From positions 1-64,000 of the forward strand of contig CAVVQV010000014.1 in the NCBI GenBank assembly GCA_963750495.1: a stretch of 64,000 bases of DNA, read 5' to 3'. The notes under the pieces are model-generated. The model was not told where the DNA came from, ran no database searches, and saw only the letters and a list, made by a program, of their open reading frames with translations. Every line of letters begins with the position of its first letter. The first letter of the stretch is position 1. The translations under genes and the position numbers were made by a program. Source of the DNA: JANLYC01 sp963750495 (GTDB lineage: Bacteria; Actinomycetota; Actinomycetes; Propionibacteriales; Nocardioidaceae). This document shows, piece by piece, positions 7,292-15,947 of this stretch.

Positions 7292-8317
7292 ATGTACGGA
7301 AACGACTTCCAGGCGCCCGACGCTGCCGACCAGCCCGAGCCGGCCCCTGACGACGCCGCGAGCCGCATCGAGGCCCGCGACCTCGACCTCGAGTTCCAGG
7401 CGATCATCGACGGTGACGGGCGCATCGAGCCTCGTGACTCGATGCCCGACGCCTATCGCAAGAACCTCATCCGGCAGATCGCGCAGCACGCGCACTCCGA
7501 GATCATCGGCATGCAGCCCGAGGGCAACTGGATCAGCCGCGCCCCGAGCCTGCGCCGCAAGGCGATCCTGATGGCCAAGGTCCAGGACGAGGCCGGCCAC
7601 GGCCTCTACCTGTACGCCGCGGCCGAGACGCTTGGCGCCGACCGGGCCGACCTACTCGACATGCTGCACAACGGCCGGCAGAAGTACTCCTCGATCTTCA
7701 ACTACCCGACCCTGACGTGGGCCGACATGGGTGCGATCGGCTGGCTCGTCGACGGCGCCGCGATCGTCAACCAGGTCCCGCTGTGCCGCTGCTCGTACGG
7801 TCCGTACGCGAGGGCGATGATCCGAGTGTGCAAGGAGGAGTCATTCCACCAGCGGCAGGGCTTCGAGATCCTCCACACGCTGTCGCACGGCACCCCCGAG
7901 CAGCACGCGATGGCGCAGGACGCCGTCAACCGTTGGTGGTGGCCGAGCCTGATGATGTTCGGTCCGCCGGACGACGAGTCGCCCAACTCCGCCCAGTCGA
8001 TGGCGTGGGGCATCAAGCGCTTCAGCAACGACGACCTGCGTCAGCGCTTCGTCGACATGACGATCCCGCAGTCCGAGGCGCTCGGCCTGACGGTCCCTGA
8101 CCCGGACCTCTCCTGGAACGAAGCACGTCAGCAGTACGACTTCGGCACGATCGACTTCACCGAGCTGTTCGAGGTCATCAAGGGCAACGGTCCCTGCAAC
8201 AAGCAGCGCATGGAGCACCGCCGCACCGCCCATGAGGATGGCGCCTGGGTCCGTGAGGCTGCGGCCGCGTACGCCGAGAAGCAGGCGGCCCGCCGCGAAG
8301 TCGAGACCGCCGCATGA
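7292..8317 (+). CDS. paaA: 1,2-phenylacetyl-CoA epoxidase catalytic subunit PaaA
   Basis: PaaA (341 residues) is the di-iron oxygenase subunit of the phenylacetyl-CoA epoxidase, which adds one oxygen atom across the ring C1-C2 bond in aerobic phenylacetate breakdown. The ferritin-like metal-binding helices are recognisable in AHSEIIGMQPEGNW, KVQDEAGHGLYLY and VCKEESFHQRQG (Glu/His iron ligands), and the family hallmark NRWWWPSLMMFGP is present. The first ~30 residues are an acidic, Ala/Pro-rich extension. It heads paaABCDE, whose genes mostly overlap or abut; the paaB ATG overlaps its stop by 4 nt. Identification is secure. Confidence 0.97.
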   Translation: MYGNDFQAPDAADQPEPAPDDAASRIEARDLDLEFQAIIDGDGRIEPRDSMPDAYRKNLIRQIAQHAHSEIIGMQPEGNWISRAPSLRRKAILMAKVQDEAGHGLYLYAAAETLGADRADLLDMLHNGRQKYSSIFNYPTLTWADMGAIGWLVDGAAIVNQVPLCRCSYGPYARAMIRVCKEESFHQRQGFEILHTLSHGTPEQHAMAQDAVNRWWWPSLMMFGPPDDESPNSAQSMAWGIKRFSNDDLRQRFVDMTIPQSEALGLTVPDPDLSWNEARQQYDFGTIDFTELFEVIKGNGPCNKQRMEHRRTAHEDGAWVREAAAAYAEKQAARREVETAA

Positions 8318-8775
8318 CCGAGTCACGGGATCCGCTGATCGAGCCGGTCGAGATCGAGGGGTCTCGCCAAGCTCCACCGTCGGGCGGTGCAGGTCGACAG
8401 CCGGAGACCGGGACGGACCTGACTGCGGCCGGAGGTCATGGCGCCGTACCCACGACCGGAGTTCCCGCCGAGCAGTCACCTGCACAGGCAGCGCGGCGCG
8501 AGTGGCCGCTCTGGGAGGTGTTCGTCCGGGCCAAGCGCGGCCTGTCGCACGTCCACGTCGGAAGCCTGCATGCCCCGGACGCAGCGATGGCGCTGCGCAA
8601 CGCACGAGACGTCTACACCCGTCGTCAGGAGGGTGTCTCGATCTGGGTGCTGCCCGCCGAGCAGATCACTGCCAGCAGCCCCGACGAGAAGGACGCCTTC
8701 TTCGAGCCGGCCGGTGACAAGATCTACCGCCACCCGACCTTCTACGACGTGCCCGAGGGCGTGGAACACCTGTGA
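8314..8775 (+). CDS. paaB: Phenylacetyl-CoA epoxidase subunit PaaB with N-terminal extension
   Basis: PaaB is a small non-catalytic subunit of the PaaABCE oxygenase. Its conserved core here begins around residue 62 (REWPLWEVFVRAKRGLSHVHVGSL) and runs to the end (FYDVPEGVEHL), about 92 residues, the usual length of the entire protein. The preceding ~60 residues are low-complexity and unrelated to PaaB. Their DNA (8335-8382) closely matches a dispersed repeat also present at 41509-41572, so the extension may have arisen when a repeat inserted into the 5' end in frame. The start ATG overlaps the paaA stop (ATGA), so no alternative start is obvious until deep in the frame. Confidence 0.93.
   Translation: MTESRDPLIEPVEIEGSRQAPPSGGAGRQPETGTDLTAAGGHGAVPTTGVPAEQSPAQAARREWPLWEVFVRAKRGLSHVHVGSLHAPDAAMALRNARDVYTRRQEGVSIWVLPAEQITASSPDEKDAFFEPAGDKIYRHPTFYDVPEGVEHL
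8335..8382 (+). repeat. Dispersed repeat copy inside the 5' end of paaB
   Basis: This stretch aligns with the intergenic copy at 41509: CTGATCGAGC, then GTCGAGATCGA, then GGTCTCG, then CAAGC are shared in the same order with only a few substitutions and one small indel. It is in frame, encoding the segment LIEPVEIEGSRQAPP. Confidence 0.6.
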
Positions 8776-9587
8776 GCAACTCCTCCCACCCCGAGCTGTC
8801 AGAACTACCGGGGGCTGGTGCCGCCACAGCCGCCCCTCTTTCTGACACGTGGGTCTATGCACTGCGGCTCGGCGACGACGCCCTCGTGTACGCGCAGCGG
8901 CTCGGCGGCTGGATCGCCGCTGCGCCCCAGCTCGAGGAGGACGTCGCTCTCGGCAACATCGCGCTCGACCAGCTCGGCCAGGCGCGGTCACTGCTGACGT
9001 ATGCCGGTCAGCTCGAGGGAGCCGGCCGTGACGAGGATGCGCTGGCCTACCTGCGCGACGAGCGCGACTTCGTCAACGCCCAGCTCTTCGAGCTTCCCCG
9101 CGGCGACTTCGCCGACACCATGGCGCGCATGCTGGTCGTGGCTGCCTTTCAGTTCGAGCTGTTCACCGAGCTCCGGGCCTCCACCGACGAGACGCTGGCA
9201 GCTGTGGCGGCCAAGGCCGTCAAGGAGGTCGACTACCACCGCGATCACGCCACCCAGTGGACGATCCGGCTCGGTGACGGCACCGAAGAGTCGCACCTCC
9301 GCATGCAGCGCGGCCTCGACGACGTCTGGCCGTATGTCGGCGAGCTGTTCGAGTCCGACGACCTCATACGCCGGTTGGCCGACCAGGGCGTGGCCGTCGA
9401 CCCGGCCGTCCTCGAGGAGCGCGTCCTCGGCTACGTCGACACCGTCCTCGCCGAGGCCACCCTCGTGCGGCCCGAGACGAACGTCCGTCACTCCGGCGGT
9501 CGTCGGGGGATCCACACCGAGTCGATGGGCTATCTGCTCGCCGAGATGCAGCACCTGGCGCGGTCACACCCCGGCGCCCAGTGGTGA
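8772..9587 (+). CDS. paaC: Phenylacetyl-CoA epoxidase structural subunit PaaC
   Basis: PaaC (271 residues) is the ferritin-fold, non-catalytic structural partner of PaaA and binds it as a heterodimer. Conserved blocks include YALRLGDDALVYAQRLGGWI, EEDVALGNIALDQLGQAR (first helix pair) and KEVDYHRDHATQWTIRLGDGTEES. The C-terminal GGRRGIHTESMGYLLAEMQ is typical of PaaC. The start is GTG at 8772, overlapping the paaB TGA by 4 nt. The N-terminal ~20 residues are variable. It would be translated coupled to paaB and acts in the cytoplasmic epoxidase complex. Confidence 0.96.
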   Translation: MSNSSHPELSELPGAGAATAAPLSDTWVYALRLGDDALVYAQRLGGWIAAAPQLEEDVALGNIALDQLGQARSLLTYAGQLEGAGRDEDALAYLRDERDFVNAQLFELPRGDFADTMARMLVVAAFQFELFTELRASTDETLAAVAAKAVKEVDYHRDHATQWTIRLGDGTEESHLRMQRGLDDVWPYVGELFESDDLIRRLADQGVAVDPAVLEERVLGYVDTVLAEATLVRPETNVRHSGGRRGIHTESMGYLLAEMQHLARSHPGAQW

Positions 9588-10099
9588 CGCGCGTGTCGAC
9601 GACCGCTGCCACCGGATCTTCGCCCTCGGCCGCGCAGGTGCGGGCCATCGTGGCCGACGTGCCCGACCCGGAGGTTCCGGTGCTCACGATCGACGACCTC
9701 GGCATCCTGCGTGACATCGTTGTCGACGCCGACGGTCACGTCGACGTGACGATCACCCCGACCTACTCCGGCTGTCCGGCCATGGACGCGATCACCGCCG
9801 ATGTCACCGCGGCGCTGGCGCAAGCGGGCTACGACGACGTCGGCGTACGCCTGGTGCTGGCACCGGCCTGGACGACCGACTGGATGAGCGACGCCGGCAA
9901 GCGGAAGCTTCTCGAGTACGGCATCGCCCCACCCCAAGCTCGGACCGACCAGCGGGTGATGATTCCCTTGAGTGTGCGGTGTCCACAGTGTGGGTCGGGG
10001 GACACCCGTGAGCTGAGCCGCTTCGGGTCGACTGCATGCAAGGCCTTGTGGGTATGCAACAGCTGCAAGGAGCCGTTCGACTACTTCAAGACTCACTAG
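9584..10099 (+). CDS. paaD: Phenylacetate degradation protein PaaD (MIP18/SufT-like, zinc-binding)
   Basis: PaaD (171 residues) is a DUF59/MIP18-family protein with a C-terminal zinc-binding region, thought to help mature the Fe-S centre of PaaE. The MIP18 core is visible in DPEVPVLTIDDLGILRDI and TPTYSGCPAMDAI, with the conserved Cys. The C-terminus carries paired cysteines (CPQCG ... CNSCKEPFDYFKTH). The GTG at 9584 overlaps the paaC stop by 4 nt and is preferred over an in-frame GTG at 9581; another GTG at 9593 is possible. Family and operon position agree. Confidence 0.95.
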   Translation: MTRVSTTAATGSSPSAAQVRAIVADVPDPEVPVLTIDDLGILRDIVVDADGHVDVTITPTYSGCPAMDAITADVTAALAQAGYDDVGVRLVLAPAWTTDWMSDAGKRKLLEYGIAPPQARTDQRVMIPLSVRCPQCGSGDTRELSRFGSTACKALWVCNSCKEPFDYFKTH

Positions 10100-10119
10100 C
10101 TGACAGGTACGACCTCCCT

Positions 10120-11199
10120 ATGAACGCCCCCCGCAAGGCCGTCTTCCACTCGCTGCGTGTCAGCGACGTGACGCCGCTGACCGACGACGCGGTGTGCATC
10201 ACGTTCGCGGTACCGCCGGAGCTGGCCGATGACTACGACTTCGTCCAGGGTCAGCATCTGACGATCAAGACCTCGATGGCCGGTGACGACGTCCGCCGCA
10301 GCTACTCGATCTGCGCACCCGCCGGCCACGGCAAACTGCGCATCGGCGTCAAGGTGCTGCCGGGCGGACACTTCTCCGGGTTCGCGGCCGGGACGCTGAA
10401 GGTCGGTGACGAGCTCGAGGTCATGACGCCCGTCGGTGGCTTCAACACACCGCTCGACCCGGCGAACACCAAGCACTACTGCGCGATCGCGGCCGGCAGC
10501 GGCATCACGCCGATCCTGTCGATCATCGCCACCACGCTCGAGCGCGAGCCGCTCAGCCGGGTCACGCTGATCTACGCCAACCGCACAAGCAAGACGATCA
10601 TGTTCCTCGAGGAGCTCGAAGACCTCAAGGACCGTCATCGCGAGCGTTTCCATCTGCTCCACGTGCTGAGTCGGGAGACGCAGGACGCCGACCTGTTGTC
10701 GGGACGGCTCGACGGCCCCCGCCTGCGCAAGATCACCGACACGCTCGTGCCCGCCGACACGGTCGACGACTGGTTCCTCTGTGGACCGTTCGCCATGGTG
10801 GCCGAGCTCCGGGAGTCGTTGCTCGACGAAGGCGTCGACGGAGCCCATGTCCACACCGAGCTGTTCCACGTCGAGACCAAGCCGCCGGAGCCCCGCGCCA
10901 CGTCGGAGGAGTCCGGTGAGGGAGCCGAGGTCACGATCATCCTCGACGGCCGCCGTTCCACCTTCCACCTCAAGGGCAGCGACGTCCCGGTCATCGAGGC
11001 GGCTCTCGAGGTTCGCTCCGACGCGCCGTACGCCTGCAAGGGTGGTGTCTGTGGCACGTGCCGCGCCAAGCTGGTCGAGGGCACCGTCGTGATGGACGAC
11101 AACTACGCGCTCGAACCCGACGAGATCGACGACGGGTACGTCCTGACCTGCCAGAGCCACCCCACCAGCGACGTCGTCGTCCTCGACTACGACGCCTGA
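10120..11199 (+). CDS. paaE: Phenylacetyl-CoA epoxidase reductase PaaE
   Basis: PaaE (359 residues) is the electron-transfer subunit passing electrons from NADPH through FAD and a plant-type 2Fe-2S cluster to PaaA. The N-terminal ferredoxin-NADP reductase module (to ~240) contains the FAD motif RRSYSICAP and the nucleotide-binding AGSGITPILSI. The C-terminal ferredoxin domain has the four cluster cysteines C306, C311, C314 and C344 (CKGGVCGTC ... LTCQ). The reading frame is open upstream, but the ATG at 10120 gives the normal N-terminus. No ring-cleavage or beta-oxidation paa genes follow in this window. Confidence 0.96.
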   Translation: MNAPRKAVFHSLRVSDVTPLTDDAVCITFAVPPELADDYDFVQGQHLTIKTSMAGDDVRRSYSICAPAGHGKLRIGVKVLPGGHFSGFAAGTLKVGDELEVMTPVGGFNTPLDPANTKHYCAIAAGSGITPILSIIATTLEREPLSRVTLIYANRTSKTIMFLEELEDLKDRHRERFHLLHVLSRETQDADLLSGRLDGPRLRKITDTLVPADTVDDWFLCGPFAMVAELRESLLDEGVDGAHVHTELFHVETKPPEPRATSEESGEGAEVTIILDGRRSTFHLKGSDVPVIEAALEVRSDAPYACKGGVCGTCRAKLVEGTVVMDDNYALEPDEIDDGYVLTCQSHPTSDVVVLDYDA

Positions 11200-11288
11200 C
11201 CTCCGCCGCGCTCACCAGCCCGTCGGCAACGACAAACCATGTGTTTCTCGGGCGTACCGGGTTGCGTCGGACGCAGCCGCCCGCCACG

Positions 11289-11708
11289 ATGACCCCCATG
11301 GTCTGGTCGAACCTCACCTGGATGCTGACGGGACTGGCCGCGGTGCTGGTGCTGCTGACCCGGGTCAGGTTGAGCGTGAGCGACGGCCGTGCCGCGGGCG
11401 TCACCGACGTGTCGGGCGCCCTGCTGACCTGGCACACGACCGTCGGCGTGCTGGCGCTGACGCTGTGGATCACCGCCCTGTCGACCGACAGTGGAGTGCT
11501 CGAGTCACTCGCGCTGCTGGCCTGGTGGATCCTCACCGTGGTCGGCCTGATGCTGCTCGCCCGGTGGCTGCCGGCGCGAGGCAAGCATGCCGACGACAAG
11601 GCGACCGACGAGTGGGGCAAGGGCGCCGGACTCTCGCTGCTCGGCCATCTCGGCATGCTGGTCGGGGCGGTCTACTTCACCTTCGTCGCCATCACCGGTC
11701 GACTCTGA
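11289..11708 (+). CDS. Small membrane protein, unknown function
   Basis: This is a 139-residue predicted integral membrane protein. Three to four hydrophobic segments are visible (about residues 7-24, 42-64, 72-92 and 115-135), separated by short charged loops (e.g. RWLPARGKHADDKATDEWGKG). ATG at 11289 or 11298 are both possible; neither has a strong ribosome binding site. It stands alone between paaE and thyA on the same strand. I do not recognise a family with confidence and nothing in it suggests an enzyme. Confidence 0.7.
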   Translation: MTPMVWSNLTWMLTGLAAVLVLLTRVRLSVSDGRAAGVTDVSGALLTWHTTVGVLALTLWITALSTDSGVLESLALLAWWILTVVGLMLLARWLPARGKHADDKATDEWGKGAGLSLLGHLGMLVGAVYFTFVAITGRL

Positions 11709-11753
11709 GCAGGGCGCCGCGCGTGTCCGCCTCGGCCGTGTCTGACCGCCGGT

Positions 11754-11759
11754 TAGGCT
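11754..11759 (+). promoter_or_regulatory. -10 box for leaderless thyA mRNA
   Basis: TAGGCT ends 6 nt before the thyA GTG start (11766), with no Shine-Dalgarno. Confidence 0.5.
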
Positions 11760-11765
11760 GACGCT

Positions 11766-12560
11766 GTGCGGCAGTATCTCGACCTCGTCCAACGCGTCCT
11801 CGACGACGGCGTCGAGAAGAGCGACCGCACCGGCACCGGCACCCTCAGCGTCTTCGGCCACCAGCTGCGCTTCGACCTCAGCGCCGGGTTCCCGCTCGTC
11901 ACCACGAAGAAGATCCACACCAAGTCGGTCATCGGTGAGCTGCTCTGGTTCCTGCGCGGCGACACCAACGTCGGCTGGCTGCAGGAACGCGGCATCTCGA
12001 TCTGGGACGAGTGGGCCGACGAGCGCGGCGACCTGGGACCGGTCTACGGCTACCAGTGGCGGTCCTGGCCGACGCCGAGCGGTGAGCACATCGACCAGAT
12101 CGCGCAGGTCCTCGACCAGATCCGCACCAACCCCGACTCCCGGCGCCACATCGTCAGCGCCTGGAACGTGGCCGACATCCCCGAGATGGCGCTGGCGCCA
12201 TGCCACACGCTCTTCCAGTTCTACGTGGCGGACGGTCGGTTGTCGTGCCAGCTCTACCAGCGCTCCGCCGACGTGTTCCTCGGCGTACCGTTCAACATCG
12301 CGTCGTACGCGTTGCTCACGCACATGGTCGCGCAGGTGACCGGGCTCGAGGTCGGAGACTTCGTCCACACGCTCGGCGACGCGCACCTCTACGTCAACCA
12401 CCTCGACCAGGCCCGCACCCAGCTGGCCCGCGAGCCGCGCGACCTGCCTGAGCTCTGGCTCGACCCCTCGATCACCGACCTGGCCGACTTCGACCTCGAG
12501 CACGTCAAGATCGCGGGCTACGACCCACACCCCGGCATCAAGGCCCCGATCGCCGTATGA
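11766..12560 (+). CDS. thyA: Thymidylate synthase ThyA
   Basis: ThyA (264 residues, the same length as the E. coli enzyme) converts dUMP to dTMP with methylene-tetrahydrofolate as methyl donor and reductant. The catalytic cysteine is C146 in LAPCHTLFQFYV. Other landmarks are RTGTGTLSVFG near residue 21, LLWFLRGDTN, and QRSADVFLGVPFNIASYALL near residues 165-184. It overlaps dfrA by 4 nt (ATGA). That makes sense because ThyA produces the dihydrofolate that DfrA recycles. The start is GTG. Assignment is secure. Confidence 0.98.
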   Translation: MRQYLDLVQRVLDDGVEKSDRTGTGTLSVFGHQLRFDLSAGFPLVTTKKIHTKSVIGELLWFLRGDTNVGWLQERGISIWDEWADERGDLGPVYGYQWRSWPTPSGEHIDQIAQVLDQIRTNPDSRRHIVSAWNVADIPEMALAPCHTLFQFYVADGRLSCQLYQRSADVFLGVPFNIASYALLTHMVAQVTGLEVGDFVHTLGDAHLYVNHLDQARTQLAREPRDLPELWLDPSITDLADFDLEHVKIAGYDPHPGIKAPIAV

Positions 12561-13084
12561 CCGTCACGATCGTGGCGGCAGTCGCCGCCAACGGCGTGAT
12601 CGGATCGGCAGGAGACATCCCCTGGAAGCTGCCCGGTGAGCAGGCGCGCTTCAAGCAGATCACCATGGGCCACGTCCTCGTGATGGGCCGGCTGACCTAC
12701 GAGTCGATCGGCCGGCCGCTGCCCGGGCGCACCACGATCGTCGTCACGCGACACGGCGACTGGCAGCCGGCGGGTGGGATCCCCGAGGGACTGCTCGTCG
12801 CCGCCAACGTCGAGGCTGCGCTCACATGGGGGGCTGAGATCGACACGGAGGTGTTCGTGGCGGGTGGCGCCCAGGTGTACGCCGCCGCGTTGCCGCTCAC
12901 TGCTCGCCTGCTCATCACCTGGGTCGAGGCCAGTCCCGAGGGTGACACGTTCTTTCCCGACGTCGACTGGGCCCAGTGGCAGGAGACGTCCCGGGAGGCC
13001 CACGCGGGCTGGTCGTTGGCGGCGTACACGCGGCTCGACGCCCTGGCCACTCAGCCACTCACCCAGCCACCCGACCAGGCGTGA
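12557..13084 (+). CDS. folA: Dihydrofolate reductase
   Basis: This 175-residue dihydrofolate reductase regenerates tetrahydrofolate from dihydrofolate with NADPH. Family blocks are IVAAVAANGVIGSAGDIPWKLP (active-site loop, residues ~4-25), the FKQITMGHVLVMGRLTYES cofactor region, and the FVAGGAQVYAAAL motif near residues 97-109. The acidic active-site residue position (usually Asp/Glu in the helix after IPWKLP) reads GEQARFKQIT. The gene overlaps thyA, forming the dTMP-cycle pair. An intrinsic-terminator-like hairpin (13159-13201) follows. Confidence 0.96.
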   Translation: MTVTIVAAVAANGVIGSAGDIPWKLPGEQARFKQITMGHVLVMGRLTYESIGRPLPGRTTIVVTRHGDWQPAGGIPEGLLVAANVEAALTWGAEIDTEVFVAGGAQVYAAALPLTARLLITWVEASPEGDTFFPDVDWAQWQETSREAHAGWSLAAYTRLDALATQPLTQPPDQA

Positions 13085-13158
13085 TGCCGCAGTGGATCTC
13101 AGAAGTTCGGTTGAATCCTGTAACGAATCGGGTCTATCCCGCGATATGCCTGTCAGAC

Positions 13159-13201
13159 GCCCCGTTACTGGCCGGACCCCCCGAGCGGTCAGTAACGGGG
13201 C
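13159..13201 (+). terminator. Strong hairpin after thyA-folA, before dapA
   Basis: GCCCCGTTACTG (13159-13170) pairs perfectly with CAGTAACGGGGC (13190-13201): a 12-bp stem with a 19-nt loop. Located 74 nt after the folA stop and 33 nt before the dapA -10 box. The best terminator candidate in the window apart from 58403-58452. Confidence 0.65.
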
Positions 13202-13233
13202 TCTGTCGTGCCACCCGGCCGCAGGCCGAGCGG

Positions 13234-13239
13234 TAACCT
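13234..13239 (+). promoter_or_regulatory. -10 box for dapA
   Basis: TAACCT ends 7 nt before the dapA ATG (13247); no Shine-Dalgarno in between, suggesting a leaderless transcript. Confidence 0.4.
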
Positions 13240-13246
13240 TCCTCCC

Positions 13247-14152
13247 ATGAGCCCCGCGATGACTGCGCCGTTCGGTCGGGTCCTCACCGCGATGGTGACG
13301 CCCTTCGACACCGACGGCGCCATCGACCCCGCCGCCGCCGCGCGGTTGGCGACACATCTGGTCGACAACGGACATGACGGACTGGTGGTCTTCGGTACGA
13401 CGGGCGAGTCACCCACGGTCACGACCGACGAGCAGCAGCAGGTCCTGCTGGCCGTGGTCGAGGCGGTGGGCGATCGGGCCAGTGTCGTCGCCGGAGTCGG
13501 CTCCTACGACACCGCGCACGCCCTCGCGCTCGCCCGGCAGGCGCAGCAGTGCGGCGTCGACGGTCTGCTGGCGGTGACGCCGTACTACAGCAAACCACCG
13601 CAAGAGGGCATTCTCGAGCACTTCCGCGCGATCGCCGACGCTGGCGATCTCCCCGTCATGCTCTACGACATCCCGGGTCGCACGGGGACCAAGCTGGCCG
13701 CTGACACCCTGGCGCGCGCAGGTGAGAATCCGCGCATCGTCGCGGTCAAGGATGCGACCGGCGACCTGTATGCCGGCGCATGGCTGCTGCGTTCGACCGA
13801 CCTGGCCATCTACAGCGGAGACGACGCCCTGAACTTCCCGTGGCTGGCGCTCGGCGCGGTCGGCATCGTGTCGGTGGTCGGCCACGTCGCGGGGCCGCGG
13901 TACGCCGACCTGATCTCGGCGATCGACGGCGGCGACCTCGACACCGCCCGCAAGATCGACCGGTCGATCCTGCCTGCGGTGCGGGCCATCATGACGCGAA
14001 CGCAAGGGGCGATCATGGTCAAGGCGGCACTGCAGCTGCAGGGCGTGCTGACGAGCCGCGCGGTCCGGCTTCCGCTGCTGCCGGCGACCGAGCAGCAGGT
14101 GACCGAGCTGCGGGCCGACCTCGTCAGCGCCGAGCTGCTCGATGGTCGCTGA
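13247..14152 (+). CDS. dapA: 4-hydroxy-tetrahydrodipicolinate synthase DapA
   Basis: DapA (301 residues, a TIM-barrel class I aldolase) condenses pyruvate with aspartate semialdehyde, the committed step towards lysine and diaminopimelate for peptidoglycan. Schiff-base lysine K168 lies in VAVKDATGD. Catalytic tyrosines are Y113/Y114 in TPYYSKPPQEG and Y140 in LYDIPGRTG, and the TTGESPT substrate motif is near residue 53. A longer frame to 13208 exists, but the ATG at 13247 fits the family and the TAACCT box in front. The dapA-rnj order is conserved in actinobacteria. Confidence 0.97.
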   Translation: MSPAMTAPFGRVLTAMVTPFDTDGAIDPAAAARLATHLVDNGHDGLVVFGTTGESPTVTTDEQQQVLLAVVEAVGDRASVVAGVGSYDTAHALALARQAQQCGVDGLLAVTPYYSKPPQEGILEHFRAIADAGDLPVMLYDIPGRTGTKLAADTLARAGENPRIVAVKDATGDLYAGAWLLRSTDLAIYSGDDALNFPWLALGAVGIVSVVGHVAGPRYADLISAIDGGDLDTARKIDRSILPAVRAIMTRTQGAIMVKAALQLQGVLTSRAVRLPLLPATEQQVTELRADLVSAELLDGR

Positions 14153-14253
14153 GCCTGGCGTGCAGCGAGCAACCGACGCGCGACGACCGGCAGCATCAGA
14201 ACGACTCCAAGACCTGTGACACCACCTGGCAGCACAACCGTGAAGGGTTCCGC

Positions 14254-15945
14254 ATGAGCCATCCCCATCCCGAGCTCGGACCACCCCCTGAGCTGCCCGA
14301 GCGCGGACTGCGCGTCATTCCGCTGGGCGGTCTCGGCGAGGTCGGCCGCAACATGGCTGTCCTCGAGCACAAGGGCAAGCTGCTCGTCATCGACTGCGGG
14401 GTGCTGTTCCCCGACGAGACGCAGCCCGGTGTCGACCTGATCCTCCCGGACTTCGAGCCGATCCGGGACCGTCTCGACGACATCGAGGCCGTCGTGCTCA
14501 CGCACGGCCACGAAGACCACATCGGCGCAGTGCCCTACCTGCTGCGTGAACGTCCCGACGTTCCCCTGGTCGGGTCCCGGCTGACGTTGGCACTGCTCGA
14601 GGCGAAGCTGCGCGAGCACCGGCAGACCCGGGCGCCGAAGTTCCAGGTGGAGGAAGGCGACCGGCAGACCTTCGGACCGTTCGACCTGGAGTTCATCGCG
14701 GTCAACCACTCGATCCCCGATGCCCTGGCGGTCGTGGTGCGCACCGAGGCCGGTGTGCTGCTCCACACCGGTGACTTCAAGATGGACCAGCTGCCGCTCG
14801 ACGGACGCATCACCGACCTGCGCTCGTTCGCGCGCGTCGGCGAGGAAGGCGTCGACCTGTTCCTCGTCGACTCCACCAACGCAGAGGTGGCGGGCTTCAC
14901 CACCACCGAGCGCGCGATCCAGCCGGTCCTGCAGAACGTCTTCCGGGCCAGCAAGCAGCGCATCATCGTCGCGTGCTTCGCCTCGCACGTGCACCGTGTG
15001 CAACAGGTGATGGACGCGGCAGTCGCCCAGGGCCGCAAGGTCGCCTACGTCGGACGGTCGATGGTGCGCAACATGCAGGTCGCCCGTGACCTCGGCTACC
15101 TTTCCGTGCCGCCCGACACCCTGGTCGACATGCGCGAGCTGGGGGAGTACGCACCTGAGGAGGTCGTGATCATCTCCACGGGGTCGCAAGGTGAGCCCCT
15201 GTCGGCCCTGGCCCGGATCGCGCACCGCAACCACGACCGCATCCACATCGAGCCGGGCGACACGGTCGTGCTGGCGTCCAGCCTGATCCCGGGCAACGAG
15301 AACTCCGTGTTCAAGGTCATCAACGGCCTGACCAAGCTGGGTGCGAACGTCATCCACAAGAGCAACGCGCTCGTGCACGTCTCCGGCCACGCAAGCGCCG
15401 GCGAGCTGCTCTACTGCTACAACATCGTCCGGCCTCGCAACGTCCTCCCCGTGCATGGTGAGATCCGGCACCTGGTCGCCAACGCAGCGCTCGCCATCGA
15501 GACCGGGGTGCCCAGGGAACGCGTCGTGGTGGCCGAGGACGGCGTCGTGGTCGACCTGATCGACGGTGTCGCGCAGGTGAGCGGCAAGGTCGAGTGCGGT
15601 TACGTGTTCGTCGACGGCGCCTCGGTCGGTGACATCACCGAGAGCGACCTGAAGGACCGCCGGATCCTGGGCGAGGAAGGCTTCATCTCCGTGATGGTCG
15701 TGATGGACTCCGGCTCGGGCAAGCTCATCGCCGGTCCCGAGATCCATGCGCGCGGGTTCCTCGAGGACGACACCGTGCTCAACGAGGTCCGGCCGCTCAT
15801 CGAGGAGGCCCTCGCAAAGGCTGTGAACGACGGAAACGACGACGTCTACCAGCTGCAGCAGGTCATCCGACGTACGACGGGCCGCTGGGTCAACCAGGCA
15901 CATCGCCGACGTCCGATGATCATCCCGGTCGTTCTCGAAGCCTGA
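14254..15945 (+). CDS. rnj: Ribonuclease J
   Basis: RNase J (563 residues) is a metallo-beta-lactamase/beta-CASP nuclease with endo- and 5'-3' exonuclease activity, central to RNA turnover and rRNA maturation. The zinc-binding signature HGHEDH gives H84, H86, D88 and H89. Further landmarks are DCGVLFPDE, VDSTNAEVAG, CFASHVHRVQQV and ASLIPGNENSVFKV (beta-CASP), and the C-terminal YQLQQVIRRTTGRWV domain. The frame is open far upstream through dapA, but ATG 14254, ahead of MSHPHPELGPPP, is the sensible start; a weak AAGGG precedes it. It is followed after 2 bp by a membrane protein gene. Confidence 0.97.
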   Translation: MSHPHPELGPPPELPERGLRVIPLGGLGEVGRNMAVLEHKGKLLVIDCGVLFPDETQPGVDLILPDFEPIRDRLDDIEAVVLTHGHEDHIGAVPYLLRERPDVPLVGSRLTLALLEAKLREHRQTRAPKFQVEEGDRQTFGPFDLEFIAVNHSIPDALAVVVRTEAGVLLHTGDFKMDQLPLDGRITDLRSFARVGEEGVDLFLVDSTNAEVAGFTTTERAIQPVLQNVFRASKQRIIVACFASHVHRVQQVMDAAVAQGRKVAYVGRSMVRNMQVARDLGYLSVPPDTLVDMRELGEYAPEEVVIISTGSQGEPLSALARIAHRNHDRIHIEPGDTVVLASSLIPGNENSVFKVINGLTKLGANVIHKSNALVHVSGHASAGELLYCYNIVRPRNVLPVHGEIRHLVANAALAIETGVPRERVVVAEDGVVVDLIDGVAQVSGKVECGYVFVDGASVGDITESDLKDRRILGEEGFISVMVVMDSGSGKLIAGPEIHARGFLEDDTVLNEVRPLIEEALAKAVNDGNDDVYQLQQVIRRTTGRWVNQAHRRRPMIIPVVLEA

Positions 15946-15947
15946 GG

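Noticed and set aside
13810..15903. Long minus-strand open frame of ~700 codons opposite dapA/rnj
   Set aside because: Composition artefact of GC-rich coding DNA; the plus strand carries two well-conserved genes. Many similar antisense frames elsewhere were dropped for the same reason.
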